A stretch of 64,000 nucleotides of DNA from Rhizobium leguminosarum bv. trifolii WSM1325 (GCA_000023185.1 CP001622.1:310001-374000), one strand, 5' to 3'. Counted from the stretch's first letter, positions 25,936 to 36,749 are shown. Notes: generated from the letters alone by a model not told the origin. Translations and numbers: made by a program.

Positions 25936-27357
25936 TCAGGGTGCCAGGCAGGCGGCAGAGACCTTGTAGATGGAAAGTGTCTTACCCTTGTAGTTGCCCT
26001 CCGTCGGCTGCCAGTTCTTCAGCACCTCGGGCGTCTCGGTGGCGCAGGTGAAGGCCCCGTCCGTCAGGAAAAGCACCTTGCCGGTGATGTCGGCGGGCAG
26101 AGCGAATTCCTGCTCGTAATAGCTCTCCGGAAGGCCCGCCGGCGCCCGCGCATAGATCCTGTAGGATGCATCGCGCAGCGTGTAGAAAAGATCGGCGACC
26201 ATATCGCGATTGTCGGTGACGATGATGTCGGTGCCGGCCTGAGCTGCGAGTGCGGCGGTCTCGCGGCTGACCTCGGCGCGGCCGAGATAGCGCTTCATCA
26301 GCGCGTCGCCGTTCGGCAGCAGCAACTGATGCGGAAAGATCGTCGCCAGCGGAAAGAGCAGGCTGGCGATGCCGTTGATGGTCAGCGACAGCCTGAGCCC
26401 CTTCGGCCACTTCAGGTAAAGCAGCCAGACGGCAAGGATGGTGCCGGCGACATAGGCAGTCACCGCCCAGTTGGCATAGGCCTTGGCGACCGTCGCCTGC
26501 AGCGTGATGAGCACGACGACCGGCATCGACAGCCAGACCAGCATCTTTTCCCGATCGTCACTCCTGCCCTTGATCATGCGGTAGACCGCCCAGAGCATCG
26601 CGAAGAAGATGATCGGCCCGACCACGCCGAACTGGGCGGCGAAGAATTCAAGCCCGCGACGGAGATTGATGCCGAGTTCGCTCCAATGGGCGATATCCTG
26701 CGTATGCCGCACCGTCGTGTTGTCGTGCTGCAGGTTCCACCAGAGGTTCGGCAAGGCGACGACCGCCGCGACCGCGACCGCGATGATGAAATCCCGGATG
26801 GCGATGCGCGCCGCCGGAATGAGGAGGAGGGCAAGCGCTCCGCCCGGAACGACGAACAGCACGGCATATTTCGTCAGGAAGGCGAGGCCGACGCCAAGGC
26901 CCATGACGAGCGCCAGCCCGACCGAGCGCCGCTGGGTCAAGCCGAAATAGGCAAGCAGCGCGATCGCGATGAAGAACAGCAGGATCACGTCGGTCGAGAA
27001 GAACACCGAAGACAGCGCGACGCCCGGGAGGGTGATATAGGTGGCGCCCGTCCAGCCTTCGATCTCCGGCCCGACGAAACGTTTTGCCGTCTTCATCAGC
27101 ACCAGTGCCGCCGCCATGTGGATCAGCGGTCCGAGCAGCCTGATCCAATAGATGGCGTTGGAGCCGGAAAGCTCGGTCATCGCCCGGATCACCCACGCAA
27201 TCATCGGCGGCTTGGAATAATAGCCGAGGTCGAGGTTTTGCGACCAGAACCAGTACTGCGCCTCGTCGACGAAAAGGTCCGTCGTATCGAAATTGAGCAT
27301 GACGACGCGCCAGAGCGTGAAGCCAAGAACGATGAGGAGACCAGATCTGGGGGACAT
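25936..27357 (-). CDS. ArnT-like glycosyltransferase, GT39/PMT family
   Basis: A 473-residue polytopic membrane enzyme with about 10-11 helices and the first periplasmic loop DLFVDEAQYWFWSQNLDLGY, where the Asp-Glu pair is the catalytic hallmark of PMT/ArnT enzymes that use polyprenyl-phosphate sugars. KPPMIAWVIRA and SSVFFSTDVILL follow the family pattern. The C-terminal soluble domain is short. It probably transfers a sugar to lipid A, another lipid or a protein on the periplasmic face; the acceptor is unknown. ATG 27357 is chosen because it directly precedes the first helix. Confidence 0.82.
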   Translation of the reverse strand: MSPRSGLLIVLGFTLWRVVMLNFDTTDLFVDEAQYWFWSQNLDLGYYSKPPMIAWVIRAMTELSGSNAIYWIRLLGPLIHMAAALVLMKTAKRFVGPEIEGWTGATYITLPGVALSSVFFSTDVILLFFIAIALLAYFGLTQRRSVGLALVMGLGVGLAFLTKYAVLFVVPGGALALLLIPAARIAIRDFIIAVAVAAVVALPNLWWNLQHDNTTVRHTQDIAHWSELGINLRRGLEFFAAQFGVVGPIIFFAMLWAVYRMIKGRSDDREKMLVWLSMPVVVLITLQATVAKAYANWAVTAYVAGTILAVWLLYLKWPKGLRLSLTINGIASLLFPLATIFPHQLLLPNGDALMKRYLGRAEVSRETAALAAQAGTDIIVTDNRDMVADLFYTLRDASYRIYARAPAGLPESYYEQEFALPADITGKVLFLTDGAFTCATETPEVLKNWQPTEGNYKGKTLSIYKVSAACLAP

Positions 27358-27439
27358 GAACCGATAGTTCCGCTGACATGAAAGGCGCGAGTGCGATACA
27401 CCAAAGGTGCCGGACTGCCAACGGGGAAGGGTGGGTCTA

Positions 27440-27543
27440 GCGCATCGGCCCGAAAATCGATTCCGATTTTCGGAAAGCACGATGCGTAGATTCAAAGTGT
27501 TAGAGCGTCCTTTGTGCGTCCGAAAGGACGCACGGCGCTCTAA
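27440..27543 (+). repeat. A-type palindromic repeat joined to a B-type repeat
   Basis: First hairpin CCGAAAATCGattCCGATTTTCGG, abbreviated here as CCGAAAATC/GATTTTCGG, flanked by GCATC/GATGC. Second hairpin TTAGAGCG...CGCTCTAA around GTGCGTCC-gaaa-GGACGCAC. Both outer and inner stems differ from the 10672 copy by paired changes. It runs directly into a B-type copy. Confidence 0.7.
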
Positions 27544-27643
27544 AGCATGTCGCGCAAGACTGTGCAGCGGTTTTGCGACAACGACATGCGCAAAACAAAG
27601 AGCTAAAGCGCAAGGAGGTATCTGAAAGATTGCGACGCGCTTA
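27542..27643 (+). repeat. B-type palindromic repeat
   Basis: GCATGTCG...CGACATGC encloses CGCAA/TTGCG, followed by a second AAAGCGC...GCGCTT hairpin. It is close to the copy at 42323-42428. Its right end coincides with the stop codon of the minus-strand small gene ending at 27641. Confidence 0.75.
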
Positions 27644-27754
27644 GAACACCCGAAGGGCGCGGATGTCGCGGTTTGCGGCGATGGAATCGAGGCGAGCGAC
27701 GGCTGCAAGCAGCGTCATTGCAATCAAGCAGGCACCCAATCCGAGAACAATCAT
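27641..27754 (-). CDS. Putative 37-residue membrane peptide
   Basis: A short frame encodes a peptide starting MIVLGLGACLIAMTLLAAVA (one hydrophobic helix) followed by a basic/Arg-rich tail RLDSIAANRDIRALRVF. AAGGA lies eight bases before the ATG. The hydrophobic-then-polar pattern and good ribosome-binding site suggest a real small membrane protein. It is too short for family assignment. Confidence 0.5.
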   Translation of the reverse strand: MIVLGLGACLIAMTLLAAVARLDSIAANRDIRALRVF

Positions 27755-27981
27755 TGCTCTGTCCTTGTCGACGTCATGTCTTGGTTATCGACCGGCATAT
27801 AACACGGAGCTTGCGTGTGCCTTGTAGCAGCCATGCAACTCCGCAACAGTATTTGCTGCGAACTGCCTTGAATTGCTTCAAAAGCCTGTCCTTCGAAAGG
27901 CTTATTAACCTTCAAGCAAGGAATTAACCATAAACATTGATGTACACGTCGGAATGGGAAGATGCACTCGTTCCCACCAGG
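27755..27981. other. Intergenic stretch between small ORF and icpA promoter block
   Basis: About 230 bases, AT-richer than surroundings, with several TTAACC/GGTTAA-like words (GCTTATTAACC, GGAATTAACC) similar to those upstream of flaB and flaC. No gene seen. It probably carries regulatory sites for the chemotaxis operon. Confidence 0.4.
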
Positions 27982-28022
27982 CATGACGCCGTCCCGCCGT
28001 ACCGGGTTGATCCGGTATCCAT
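27982..28022 (+). promoter_or_regulatory. Candidate class III promoter block before the che operon
   Basis: CATGACGCCG, 24 bases between CATGA and TCCGG, then TCCGGTATCC. The same arrangement (CATGA-n24 to n28-TCCGG, with an internal CCGG) is found before flaA, flaB, flaC and flaD. The flaD spacing is identical. It lies about 165 bases upstream of the icpA start. Confidence 0.5.
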
Positions 28023-28185
28023 CTCTTCAGACAGCTCCGAAACATAGCTGATCAGAGGGTTTCGATCCGCCGGTTGTAACCGGTGGTGAGGACCGTCTCC
28101 ACGCTTCGCGTTCATCGGATGCTGCACAAGTTTTTGGCCGGGCCTTCGCCCGGAAAGTGGTTGGGGACAGGCGTTGAGGCAGGAC

Positions 28186-29820
28186 ATGCCATCAGATCAG
28201 GCTCGTGGAGCGCAGGCAGGCAGCTTGCGCGACCGCCTGCGCTTTGCCGGTCTCGATACCGACCAGTGCGAGCTGGTGCGCCGTAACCGGCCGGCGCTCG
28301 AAGCCCATCTGAAGGCGGGCCTCAGGGATCTCTTCCACCGATTCCAGTCATTCCCCGACGCCTCGCGCAATTTCGAGAGCGAACGCCAGGTCGAGCGTCT
28401 GCACGATCTGCAGTCCTCGCATTGGGACGTGCTGACGGATGCGCGGTTCGACAGCCTCTATGCCGAGCGCGTCAAGGTTCTCTCCGATACCGAAAGCAAG
28501 ATGGGTCTTGACCCGCGCTGGCACGTGGCCGGCCATGGCGTCATGCTGGAGCATGTCGTTTCCGGCCTCGCCGAGCAGATTGCCGGCCGTCCGCTGCTGC
28601 CGTCGGCCAAGCGCCGCACCCGCGAAATCTCCGACCTGATGACGGCGATCATCCGCATCGTCATGGTCGATGTGGAAATTGCCGTCTCGCTCCGCTTCAA
28701 TGCGCTGCGCGCCGGGGAGCAGCGCGCGCTCGCCGATCAGCGCGCCGCCAACGAGGCCGAGATCATCAGGATCTTCGGCGATGTCATCGAAGGCCTGTCC
28801 GCACGCGACCTGACACGCCGCGCGCCTGTCGACGGCGACGGCGCCTATGGCGGGATCGCCGCGGCGCTGAATGGCGCGCTGGACGGCCTCCAGGCCGAAT
28901 TCACCGCTATTACCGAGCGCACGGTCAAGGCCGAAGCGGCGACAGGTTCGCTTGCCGGTCTGTCGCGGCAGTTCGCCGGCACGGCGTCCGGCCAGGCCGA
29001 TCGGCTGCAGCTTTCCGCCGCTGCCCTTGCCGGCATCGCCGGCAGTGTGCGCGATGGTGCTGCTGACAGCCGCGCTGCCGAACAGGCGGCCGCCACGACG
29101 CGCGCTGCCGTCGAGGAAAGCGGTGAAGTCGTCGGCCGCGCGATCAGCGCCATGGCCGATATCGAGCAGTCGGCCGAAAAGATCGGCCAGATCATCGGGG
29201 CGATCGACGAGATCGCCTTCCAAACCAATCTTCTGGCGCTGAATGCCGGCATCGAAGCCGCGCGCGCCGGCGATTCCGGCCGCGGTTTTGCCGTCGTCGC
29301 CCAGGAAGTCCGCGCCCTTGCCCAGCGTTCGGCCGAAGCCGCCCGCGAGATCAAGACGCTGGTGACGACGACCAAGGCGCAGGTCGACGCTGGCGTGCAG
29401 ATGGTCGGCCGCACACAGGATTCGATCGGCAGCATCGTGCGCCAGGTCACCGACATCAACGCCGCCATATCAGGCATCGCCACCCGAACCGGCGAACATG
29501 CCGCAAGCCTCGACAGCGTGACATCAGACGTCAAGGGCCTGGGTGGCGAGGTGGCCGATAGCGCCGGCCTTGCGGAGCGCTCGGCCGAAGGCGCCGACCA
29601 CCTCCACAGCGTCATTCTCGAGCTCGGCCAGACGATTCGCGAATTCCGCATCGCCCGGGAAAACGCCACTGCCGGGCGCCCTGCGCCGGTGCGCGTGACA
29701 CCGCCGCGGGCCCTTGAGGGCGCTACCCGCCCGGCACCGGTCGTGGACGAATACGAAAATGACGATTTTGGCCTTCCGCAAGCGTTCGCAAGCGTCGGAG
29801 GTGGGCGGAATGTTTACTAA
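28186..29820 (+). CDS. icpA: Globin-coupled soluble chemoreceptor IcpA
   Basis: A 544-residue cytosolic methyl-accepting chemotaxis protein without membrane helices. Residues about 10-175 are a protoglobin sensor domain as in HemAT ([20 protein letters not shown], with a candidate proximal His), followed by a HAMP-like linker and the MCP signalling hairpin ([40 protein letters not shown]). Such receptors sense oxygen or redox through haem. ATG 28186 has GAGG six bases upstream; a TTG at 28174 is weaker. It is the first gene of the che operon, as in S. meliloti (mcpE/icpA) and R. leguminosarum. Confidence 0.92.
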   Translation: MPSDQARGAQAGSLRDRLRFAGLDTDQCELVRRNRPALEAHLKAGLRDLFHRFQSFPDASRNFESERQVERLHDLQSSHWDVLTDARFDSLYAERVKVLSDTESKMGLDPRWHVAGHGVMLEHVVSGLAEQIAGRPLLPSAKRRTREISDLMTAIIRIVMVDVEIAVSLRFNALRAGEQRALADQRAANEAEIIRIFGDVIEGLSARDLTRRAPVDGDGAYGGIAAALNGALDGLQAEFTAITERTVKAEAATGSLAGLSRQFAGTASGQADRLQLSAAALAGIAGSVRDGAADSRAAEQAAATTRAAVEESGEVVGRAISAMADIEQSAEKIGQIIGAIDEIAFQTNLLALNAGIEAARAGDSGRGFAVVAQEVRALAQRSAEAAREIKTLVTTTKAQVDAGVQMVGRTQDSIGSIVRQVTDINAAISGIATRTGEHAASLDSVTSDVKGLGGEVADSAGLAERSAEGADHLHSVILELGQTIREFRIARENATAGRPAPVRVTPPRALEGATRPAPVVDEYENDDFGLPQAFASVGGGRNVY

Positions 29821-29883
29821 CCTATCGGATGATTGCCGCAGCTCGTCTTTTCGGGCCGGGGACAAGGGGACAAGGAAAAGCTG

Positions 29884-30180
29884 ATGGCAGCAAAGAAGAG
29901 TGGCAAAACGCTGGATTTGACAGCGGTGCTCGACCTCAACGAGGCTTCCGCCTTGCGCGATAAACTCCTCTCCCTCCGGGGTAGCGGTCTTTCGATAGAC
30001 GCTTCCGGCGTCGAACGGATCGGCGCGCTTTGCGCCCAGGTTCTGATGTCCGCCGAGAAGACCTGGGAGCAGGACAAGCAGCCGTTCACCTTCTCCAAGG
30101 TGTCCGACGCATTTCAGAAAACCATGCAGCTGGTTGGCGTCAATATTGACCACCTGCTTGCCAAGGAGATTCGGCAATGA
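29884..30180 (+). CDS. cheS: CheS, STAS-domain chemotaxis protein
   Basis: A 98-residue protein with an anti-sigma-antagonist/STAS-like fold (KTLDLTAVLDLNEASALRDK, GLSIDASGVERIGALCAQVL). In S. meliloti the gene in this place, cheS, encodes a partner of CheA that speeds dephosphorylation of the phosphate sink CheY1. ATG 29884 has an AAGGA ribosome-binding site. Its stop overlaps the cheY1 start (ATGA). Identity rests on position and fold. Confidence 0.85.
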   Translation: MAAKKSGKTLDLTAVLDLNEASALRDKLLSLRGSGLSIDASGVERIGALCAQVLMSAEKTWEQDKQPFTFSKVSDAFQKTMQLVGVNIDHLLAKEIRQ

Positions 30181-30542
30181 AGAAAAAAGTGCTGACCGTG
30201 GATGATTCCCGCACCATCCGAAACATGCTTCTCGTGACACTGAACAATGCTGGCTTCGAGACGATCCAGGCGGAAGACGGCATCGAGGGCCTTGAGGTTC
30301 TCGAAGAGTCCAATCCCGACGTCATCGTGACCGACATCAACATGCCGCGCCTCGACGGTTTCGGCTTCATCGAAGGTGTCCGCCGCAACGAGAAATATCG
30401 GGCGATCCCGATCCTGGTCCTGACCACGGAAAGCGACGCGGAAAAGAAGAACCGTGCCCGCCAAGCCGGTGCCACGGGCTGGATAGTCAAGCCTTTCGAC
30501 CCGGCCAAGCTGATCGATGCCATTGAGCGTGTAACCGCTTAA
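30177..30542 (+). CDS. cheY1: Chemotaxis response regulator CheY1
   Basis: A 121-residue receiver with Asp9/10 (LTVDDSRTIRNML), acceptor Asp53 (VIVTDINMPRLDG), Thr83/84 and Lys105 (WIVKPFDPAKL). In the two-CheY system of S. meliloti, CheY1 drains phosphate from CheY2-P through CheA and so ends the response. It lies between cheS and cheA, overlapping cheS by four bases. The paralogue cheY2 is at 35254. Confidence 0.93.
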   Translation: MKKKVLTVDDSRTIRNMLLVTLNNAGFETIQAEDGIEGLEVLEESNPDVIVTDINMPRLDGFGFIEGVRRNEKYRAIPILVLTTESDAEKKNRARQAGATGWIVKPFDPAKLIDAIERVTA

Positions 30543-30559
30543 ACCCAGGATTTGCTCCT

Positions 30560-32836
30560 ATGGATATGAACGAAATCAAAGAGATCTTTTTCCAGGAGTG
30601 CGAGGAACAGCTCGCAGAATTGGAATCCGGTCTTCTGAAAATGAATGATGGCGATCGCGATCCGGAAACCGTCAATGCGGTGTTCCGTGCCGTGCATTCG
30701 ATCAAGGGCGGCGCCGGCGCCTTCGGCCTTGACGATCTGGTAGCCTTCGCCCATGTTTTCGAGACCACTCTCGATTGCGTTCGATCCAACAAGCTTGAGC
30801 CGAACCAGGACGTCCTGAAGGTGATGCTGAAGTCGGCCGACGTGCTCGCTGACCTGACGAACGTTGCGCGCGACGGCGGCAGCGTCGATGAAAGCCGCAG
30901 CCGCGGCCTCGTCAGGGAGCTCGAGGCGCTGGCCAACGGTGAAATGCCGTCTCCCTCGGCGTCAGTCGAGGCGCCTGCGCCGAAGGCAGCCGCAAAGGCC
31001 GCTCCGGCGCCGACCCCCAAGCCGACGGACGACAGCGGCTTCCAGCCGGTCCCCTTTTCCTTCGACGATTTTGGCGGCGAGGGCGATGCCGGCGGCATGC
31101 CGGCCTATGAAGTCATCTTCAAGCCGCGCTACGAACTCTATTCCAAGGGCAATGACGCCACCCTGCTGCTGCGCGATCTCTCGCGCCTCGGCGAAATGAC
31201 GATCTATTGCAATACGGATGACCTCCCGGGCCTCGAGGAGCTCGATCCGGAAGGCGCTTATTTCTTCTGGAATGTCACGATCAAGACGGACAAGGGCGAG
31301 GACGCCATCCGCACCGTCTTCGAATTCGCCGAGTGGGATTGCGAACTGACGGTAAAGCCGGTCGAAGAAGCAAGGGCCGAGGCGACCAGCAACGACGAAC
31401 TGCCGATGGTGCCGGTTCCTTTCGACCTGTCGATCCTGGACGAAGCCGGCGCAATCGAAGAGGTTTCCGCCTCAGACGCGCGGGCCGAGGAGACGGCCGC
31501 AGCCGTTGCCGCAGCCGAGACTGCCTCCAACGTCACGCAGATTGTCGCCGCCCGCGTAGAGAAGAAGGAATCGGCCGCCGCCGCAGCGGCCGCAGCAAGT
31601 GCTGCCGCTCAGAACAATGCCGCCGGTGCCGGCCAGACGATCCGCGTCGATCTCGACCGTGTCGACCGCCTCATCAACCTCGTCGGCGAATTGGTCATCA
31701 ACCAGGCGATGCTGTCGCAGAGCGTCATCGAGAACGACACGACCGGCACCTCCTCGATCAATATGGGCCTCGAGGAGCTGCAGCAGCTCACCCGCGAGAT
31801 CCAGGACTCGGTCATGGCGATCCGCGCGCAGCCGGTGAAGCCGGTCTTCCAGCGCATGTCGCGTATCGTCCGCGAAATCGCCGACATGACCGGCAAGTCG
31901 ATCCGCCTGATCACCGAAGGTGAAAACACCGAAGTCGACAAGACGGTCATCGACAAGCTGGCCGAACCGCTGACCCACATGATCCGCAACGCCGTCGACC
32001 ACGGCATCGAAACGCCCGAAAAGCGTGCAGCCGCCGGCAAGAACACCGAAGGCACTGTCCGCCTGACCGCCAAGCATCGTTCGGGACGCATCCTGATCGA
32101 GCTTGCCGACGACGGTGCCGGTATCAACCGCGAGAAGGTCCGCCAGAAGGCGATCGACAACGACCTCATCCCGGCCGATTCCAACCTGTCGGACGAGGAA
32201 ATCGACAACCTGATCTTCCTGCCGGGCTTCTCGACGGCCGACAAGATCTCCGACATCTCCGGCCGCGGCGTTGGCATGGACGTCGTCAAACGTTCGATCC
32301 AGGCGCTCGGCGGCCGCATCAACATCACCTCGAAGCCGGGTCACGGCTCGGTCTTCACCATGAGCCTGCCGCTGACGCTCGCCGTCCTCGACGGCATGGT
32401 AGTCACTGTCGCCGGCCAGACGCTGGTCGTGCCGCTGACGGCGATCGTCGAAACCCTGCAGCCGGAAGCGGCCGCGATCCACTCCTTCGGTGCCAACCAC
32501 CGGCTGATCTCGATCCGCAACAGCTTCTGCCCGCTGGTCGATGTCGGCCGCATCCTGAACTTCCGCGCCACCCAGGCCAATCCGGTCGAGGGCGTGGCGC
32601 TTCTGGTGGAATCCGAAGGCGGCGGCCAGCGCGCCCTGATGGTCGATGCCATCCAGGGTCAGCGCCAGGTGGTCATCAAGAGCCTGGAAGCGAACTACAC
32701 CCATGTGCCGGGCATTGCCGCCGCCACCATCCTCGGTGACGGGCGCGTCGCTCTCATCCTCGATGTCGACGCAGTCGTCGGCGCCTCGCGCGGCCAGTCG
32801 CTCAAAGCGGAAATGTCGTTAGCAGCGGTGGGATAA
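30560..32836 (+). CDS. cheA: Chemotaxis histidine kinase CheA
   Basis: A 758-residue kinase with the P1 Hpt domain (His46 in [16 protein letters not shown]), a central CheY/CheB-binding P2 region, an Ala-rich linker (about 300-350), the P3 dimerisation helix ([20 protein letters not shown]), the P4 ATPase ([41 protein letters not shown]) and the P5 CheW-like domain. It phosphorylates CheY1, CheY2 and CheB on receptor signals. An AGGA ribosome-binding site lies eight bases upstream. Length is typical for rhizobia. Confidence 0.96.
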   Translation: MDMNEIKEIFFQECEEQLAELESGLLKMNDGDRDPETVNAVFRAVHSIKGGAGAFGLDDLVAFAHVFETTLDCVRSNKLEPNQDVLKVMLKSADVLADLTNVARDGGSVDESRSRGLVRELEALANGEMPSPSASVEAPAPKAAAKAAPAPTPKPTDDSGFQPVPFSFDDFGGEGDAGGMPAYEVIFKPRYELYSKGNDATLLLRDLSRLGEMTIYCNTDDLPGLEELDPEGAYFFWNVTIKTDKGEDAIRTVFEFAEWDCELTVKPVEEARAEATSNDELPMVPVPFDLSILDEAGAIEEVSASDARAEETAAAVAAAETASNVTQIVAARVEKKESAAAAAAAASAAAQNNAAGAGQTIRVDLDRVDRLINLVGELVINQAMLSQSVIENDTTGTSSINMGLEELQQLTREIQDSVMAIRAQPVKPVFQRMSRIVREIADMTGKSIRLITEGENTEVDKTVIDKLAEPLTHMIRNAVDHGIETPEKRAAAGKNTEGTVRLTAKHRSGRILIELADDGAGINREKVRQKAIDNDLIPADSNLSDEEIDNLIFLPGFSTADKISDISGRGVGMDVVKRSIQALGGRINITSKPGHGSVFTMSLPLTLAVLDGMVVTVAGQTLVVPLTAIVETLQPEAAAIHSFGANHRLISIRNSFCPLVDVGRILNFRATQANPVEGVALLVESEGGGQRALMVDAIQGQRQVVIKSLEANYTHVPGIAAATILGDGRVALILDVDAVVGASRGQSLKAEMSLAAVG

Positions 32837-32840
32837 GGGA

Positions 32841-33308
32841 ATGTCGTACACTGTAAAAAATCTGAACGAGGGGGATCGCGAGCTGATCGCGTTCCGCATC
32901 GGGGATCAGGAATTTTGCGTGAACATCATGTCGGTTCGCGAAATCCGCGGCTGGACCCCGGCGACCGCGATGCCGCATTCGCCTGGCTATATGCTGGGTG
33001 TCATCAACCTGCGCGGCGCGGTGCTGCCGATCATCGATCTTGCGGCCCGGCTCGGCATGAAGCCGGCCGATCCGACTGCCCGTCATGTCATCATCGTCGC
33101 CCAGGTCCGGCGTAAGGTCGTCGGCCTGCTGGTCGACGCCGTTTCCGATATCCTGACGGTGACCGACGAAACCATCCAGCCGACGCCCGAGATCTCCTCC
33201 GAGCTCGAGCGTCAATTTGCCCGCGGCATTCTCGCCATCGAGAAGCGCATGATCTGCCTGATCGAACTCGAATCCCTCTTTCCAGAGACCGAAAGCGAAG
33301 CCGCATGA
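32841..33308 (+). CDS. cheW: Chemotaxis coupling protein CheW
   Basis: A 155-residue CheW-domain protein ([20 protein letters not shown], then [20 protein letters not shown]). It links receptors to CheA. It follows cheA by four bases and its end overlaps cheR by four. One CheW in the operon agrees with the S. meliloti layout. Confidence 0.95.
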   Translation: MSYTVKNLNEGDRELIAFRIGDQEFCVNIMSVREIRGWTPATAMPHSPGYMLGVINLRGAVLPIIDLAARLGMKPADPTARHVIIVAQVRRKVVGLLVDAVSDILTVTDETIQPTPEISSELERQFARGILAIEKRMICLIELESLFPETESEAA

Positions 33309-34213
33309 GTGTAATGGGCGCAAAAGATCAGAGACAGGGATCCGACGAGGTCCTGGCGAGCGGAGAATATCCGCTGACGCGCCGCGACCTCACTGAAATC
33401 GCCGCAATGATCTATTCGGATGCCGGCATCTTCCTCAACGAAACGAAGGCGTCGCTCGTCTATTCGCGCCTGTCGAAGCATATCCGCAATCTCGGCCTGT
33501 CCGGCTTCCGGGAATATTGCGACCTCGTCGCTTCGCCGGCCGGTGCTGCGCCGCGCCGCGAGATGCTTTCGCATCTGACGACCAATTTTACTCGCTTCTT
33601 CCGCGAAAACCATCATTTCGATCACCTGCGCGACCATGTCCTGCCGGAGCTTCTGCAGCGGGCGAGATCGGGCGGCAGGGTACGCATCTGGTCGGCCGCC
33701 TCTTCCGACGGGCAAGAACCCTATTCGATCGCGCTGACGGTGCTGTCGCTGATGCCGAACGTCGCCGATTACGACTTCAAGATCCTGGCGACCGACATCG
33801 ACCCGAAGATCCTCGCGATCGCCCGCGCCGGCGCCTATGACGAGAGCGCGCTCGAAACCGTATCGCCCGCCATGCGCAAACAATGGTTCAGCGAAGTCGA
33901 GATACAGGGCCGCCGGAAGTTCCAGGTCGACGACCGCGTCAAGCGGCTGATCACCTACAACGAGCTGAACCTGATGGCGCAATGGCCGTTCAAGGGCAAG
34001 TTCGACGTCATCTTCTGCCGCAACGTCGTCATCTATTTCGACGAGCCGACGCAGATGAAGATCTGGCAGCGTTTCGCCGGCCTGCTGCCGGAGGGCGGTC
34101 ATCTTTATATCGGTCATTCCGAGCGTGTTTCGGGTGAGGCAAAACACGTCTTCGACAATATCGGCATCACGACCTATCGCTACACGTCCAAAGGTCTCGG
34201 GAGGAAGGCATGA
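33305..34213 (+). CDS. cheR: Chemoreceptor methyltransferase CheR
   Basis: A 302-residue protein. An N-terminal helical domain ([20 protein letters not shown]) is followed by the SAM-binding fold ([50 protein letters not shown]) and the closing LYIGHSERV. It methylates glutamates on receptors. It is translationally coupled to cheW and cheB through ATGA overlaps. Confidence 0.95.
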   Translation: MSVMGAKDQRQGSDEVLASGEYPLTRRDLTEIAAMIYSDAGIFLNETKASLVYSRLSKHIRNLGLSGFREYCDLVASPAGAAPRREMLSHLTTNFTRFFRENHHFDHLRDHVLPELLQRARSGGRVRIWSAASSDGQEPYSIALTVLSLMPNVADYDFKILATDIDPKILAIARAGAYDESALETVSPAMRKQWFSEVEIQGRRKFQVDDRVKRLITYNELNLMAQWPFKGKFDVIFCRNVVIYFDEPTQMKIWQRFAGLLPEGGHLYIGHSERVSGEAKHVFDNIGITTYRYTSKGLGRKA

Positions 34214-35253
34214 GCGCTCCGGCAAGGGTTCTCGTTGTTGACGACTCGCCGACGATGCGGGGGCTGATCACCGCCGTCTTGAGTTCCGACCCCGAGGTCA
34301 ACGTCATCGGCCAGGCCGGCGACGCGCTGGAAGCGCGGGAGGCAATCAAGCGGCTGAACCCCGACGTCCTGACGCTCGACATCGAGATGCCGAACATGAA
34401 CGGTCTCGATTTCCTCGAAAAGATCATGACGCTGCGGCCGATGCCTGTCATCATGGTATCCACAATGACCCATCGCGGCGCCGAGGCGACGCTTGCGGCG
34501 CTGGAGATCGGCGCGTTCGACTGTGTCGGCAAGCCGGCGCCGGGCGAACTCAGGCCGTTTGGCGACCTCGCCGAGAAGGTCAAGGCCGCCGCGCGCACGC
34601 AGCGCCAATATTCCCAGCCCGTCGCCGCCGTCGCGCCACCGCCCTCGGTTGGCGACTTCCGCGTCGGCCGCAAGATCGTCGCGATCGGCTCGTCCACCGG
34701 CGGCGTCGAGGCGCTGATCGCCGTGCTGCAAAAGTTTCCGGCGAATTGCCCGCCGACCGTCATCACCCAGCATATGCCGCCGACCTTCACCAAGAGCTTC
34801 GCCGAACGGCTGAACCGCCTCTGTGCGCCGGTGGTGCAGGAAGCGACCGACGGTGCCCGTCTCGAAATCGGCAAGATCTATCTGGCGCCCGGCGGCGAGC
34901 GTCACCTCCAGGTCAGCAACGCCTCGGCACCATGCTGCCGACTCATTGACCGGGCACCGGTCAACGGTCACCGCCCCTCGGTGGACGTGCTATTCGATTC
35001 GGTCGCTGAACTGGCGGGCCGTAATGCCGTCGGCGTGATTTTGACCGGAATGGGCCGCGATGGCGCCGCCGGATTGTTGAAAATGCGCCACGCCGGCGCC
35101 AGAACGCTCGGCCAGAACGAAAAAACCTGTGTCGTTTACGGAATGCCAAGGGTTGCCCACGAACTTGGCGCCGTTGAGCAGCAGCTGCCGCTGTCTGCCA
35201 TTGGTGAAGAAATATTGAAAATGACAGCCGCCCGAAAGGAAGGGACCGAATAA
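34210..35253 (+). CDS. cheB: Chemoreceptor methylesterase CheB
   Basis: A 347-residue protein: receiver domain with Asp57 ([12 protein letters not shown]) and C-terminal methylesterase with the catalytic Ser ([11 protein letters not shown]), His ([11 protein letters not shown]) and Asp ([10 protein letters not shown]). It demethylates and deamidates receptor glutamine/glutamates when phosphorylated by CheA. It lies between cheR and cheY2 with no gap. Confidence 0.95.
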   Translation: MSAPARVLVVDDSPTMRGLITAVLSSDPEVNVIGQAGDALEAREAIKRLNPDVLTLDIEMPNMNGLDFLEKIMTLRPMPVIMVSTMTHRGAEATLAALEIGAFDCVGKPAPGELRPFGDLAEKVKAAARTQRQYSQPVAAVAPPPSVGDFRVGRKIVAIGSSTGGVEALIAVLQKFPANCPPTVITQHMPPTFTKSFAERLNRLCAPVVQEATDGARLEIGKIYLAPGGERHLQVSNASAPCCRLIDRAPVNGHRPSVDVLFDSVAELAGRNAVGVILTGMGRDGAAGLLKMRHAGARTLGQNEKTCVVYGMPRVAHELGAVEQQLPLSAIGEEILKMTAARKEGTE

Positions 35254-35643
35254 ATGTCGATCGCGGAGAAAATCAAAGTTCTGATCGTCGACGATCAGGT
35301 AACGAGCCGGTTGCTGCTCAGCGACGCGCTGACCCAGCTCGGTTTCAAGCAGATCACCTCGGCCGGTGACGGTGAGCAGGGCATGAAGATCATGGCCGAG
35401 CAGCCGCACCACCTGGTGATCTCGGACTTCAACATGCCGAAGATGGATGGCATCGGCTTCCTTCAGGCCGTGCGCACCAACCCGAACACCAAGAAGGCGG
35501 CCTTCATCATCCTGACCGCCCAGGGCGACCGCGCACTGGTGCAGAAGGCGGCCCAGCTCGGCGCCAACAACGTGCTCGCCAAGCCGTTCACGATCGAGAA
35601 GATGAAAGCGGCCATCGAAGCCGTGTTTGGAGCCCTGAAATGA
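35254..35643 (+). CDS. cheY2: Chemotaxis response regulator CheY2
   Basis: A 129-residue receiver with Asp13/14 ([12 protein letters not shown]), acceptor Asp58 ([13 protein letters not shown]), a Thr and a Lys before PFTIEK. In S. meliloti CheY2-P is the main regulator of motor speed. It begins right at the cheB stop and its own stop overlaps cheD. Confidence 0.93.
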   Translation: MSIAEKIKVLIVDDQVTSRLLLSDALTQLGFKQITSAGDGEQGMKIMAEQPHHLVISDFNMPKMDGIGFLQAVRTNPNTKKAAFIILTAQGDRALVQKAAQLGANNVLAKPFTIEKMKAAIEAVFGALK

Positions 35644-36194
35644 TCACTGAGGGGGCAGCCCGCCGCGTGCACATCATTCAGGGCGAGTACAAGGTTCTGA
35701 ACGATCCGAATGCGGTCCTCTCGACCATTCTCGGTTCGTGCGTGGCTGCGTGCCTCAGAGATCCTGTCGCCGGTGTCGGCGGCATGAACCACTTTCTGCT
35801 GCCCGGTTCGGCGACGTCGCCGACATCAGGCGGCGATGCCACGCGCTACGGCGTGCATCTGATGGAACTGCTGATCAACGGTCTCTTGAAGCAGGGCGCC
35901 CGGCGCGACCGGCTGGAAGCAAAAATCTTCGGCGGCGCGAAGACGATCTCGACATTCTCCAATGTCGGTGAGCAGAACGCGGCCTTCGCCGTGCAGTTCC
36001 TGAGGGATGAAGGCATTCCGGTGGTCGGTTCCTCGACCGGCGGAGAGCATGGACGCAAGCTTGAATATTGGCCGGTCTCCGGTCGTGCCCGGCAATACCC
36101 TCTGACCGGCGCCGAAACGCAGAGAACCGTCGCTCTCGAGCAGCGTCCCGCCGCTCCGCAGAAACCCGTCGAAACCAGTATCGAATTTTTTTGA
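35640..36194 (+). CDS. cheD: Chemoreceptor glutamine deamidase CheD
   Basis: A 184-residue CheD family member with the catalytic Cys in [15 protein letters not shown], the His in [11 protein letters not shown] and Thr in [19 protein letters not shown] split here as [14 protein letters not shown]. It deamidates receptor glutamines and in some bacteria aids CheC. It overlaps cheY2 by four bases and has the family length. Confidence 0.93.
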   Translation: MITEGAARRVHIIQGEYKVLNDPNAVLSTILGSCVAACLRDPVAGVGGMNHFLLPGSATSPTSGGDATRYGVHLMELLINGLLKQGARRDRLEAKIFGGAKTISTFSNVGEQNAAFAVQFLRDEGIPVVGSSTGGEHGRKLEYWPVSGRARQYPLTGAETQRTVALEQRPAAPQKPVETSIEFF

Positions 36195-36210
36195 TGGCGA
36201 GGATTTTCAT

Positions 36211-36600
36211 ATGACATTTACCCAGATGATGGAAACGCCCGCGCCTGTCGAAGCGCTGAGCGACATCCTGATGCGCATCGTGTCCGAACTGCACGATGTC
36301 GCCTACCTCATCGAACGCATCGAGCCCCAGCTTCTCGACCTCGGCAGCGCCGAAATCCTGAACTCGCCGGATGCCATGAAGGTCATGCAGGGCATCGATC
36401 TGGCCGTGCAGAAATCACGCGGCCTTGCCGAATTCATCGACACCATCACCGGCGAAATCCCGCACGGCTGGGCAGTCGACGTCGCAACCGCGCTCAGCCT
36501 CGTCAAACTGGCAGAGATGCAGAAGGCATTGGGCGGGGCCACACGCCACGGCCATTCCCAGCCATTGAGCAAGGCAGCCGGCGACTTCGATTTCTTCTAG
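36211..36600 (+). CDS. cheT: CheT (orf10), chemotaxis operon protein
   Basis: A 129-residue mostly helical protein (LMRIVSELHDVAYLIERIEP, then MQGIDLAVQKSRGLAEFIDT) resembling CheZ-like or dimeric four-helix proteins in outline. In S. meliloti the gene at this point, cheT/orf10, is part of the che operon and needed for normal chemotaxis, with its molecular role unsettled. A GAGGA ribosome-binding site precedes ATG 36211. Identified by position and length. Confidence 0.8.
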   Translation: MTFTQMMETPAPVEALSDILMRIVSELHDVAYLIERIEPQLLDLGSAEILNSPDAMKVMQGIDLAVQKSRGLAEFIDTITGEIPHGWAVDVATALSLVKLAEMQKALGGATRHGHSQPLSKAAGDFDFF

Positions 36601-36733
36601 AACGCTCCGTTTTTCTCCGACTGACGGAAACGCTCTCTCCTTGTTCTTGCGCTATCCCGGACGCAAAACCGCTGCGCATTTTTGCTGGAATTACTTTAGG
36701 CCTTTTCGCTCCCGCACGCTCTCACGAAACGCT

Positions 36734-36749
36734 CGCACAAGTTTCGCCG
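36734..36749 (+). promoter_or_regulatory. CGCAAG-type motif before fliF
   Basis: CGCACAAGTTTCGCCG lies 60 bases upstream of fliF, in the 209-base gap after cheT. Related words occur before flgB (CGCAAGATTACCGC) and in the motA-flgF divergent region. This is a candidate binding site for a flagellar activator such as Rem. Confidence 0.4.
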
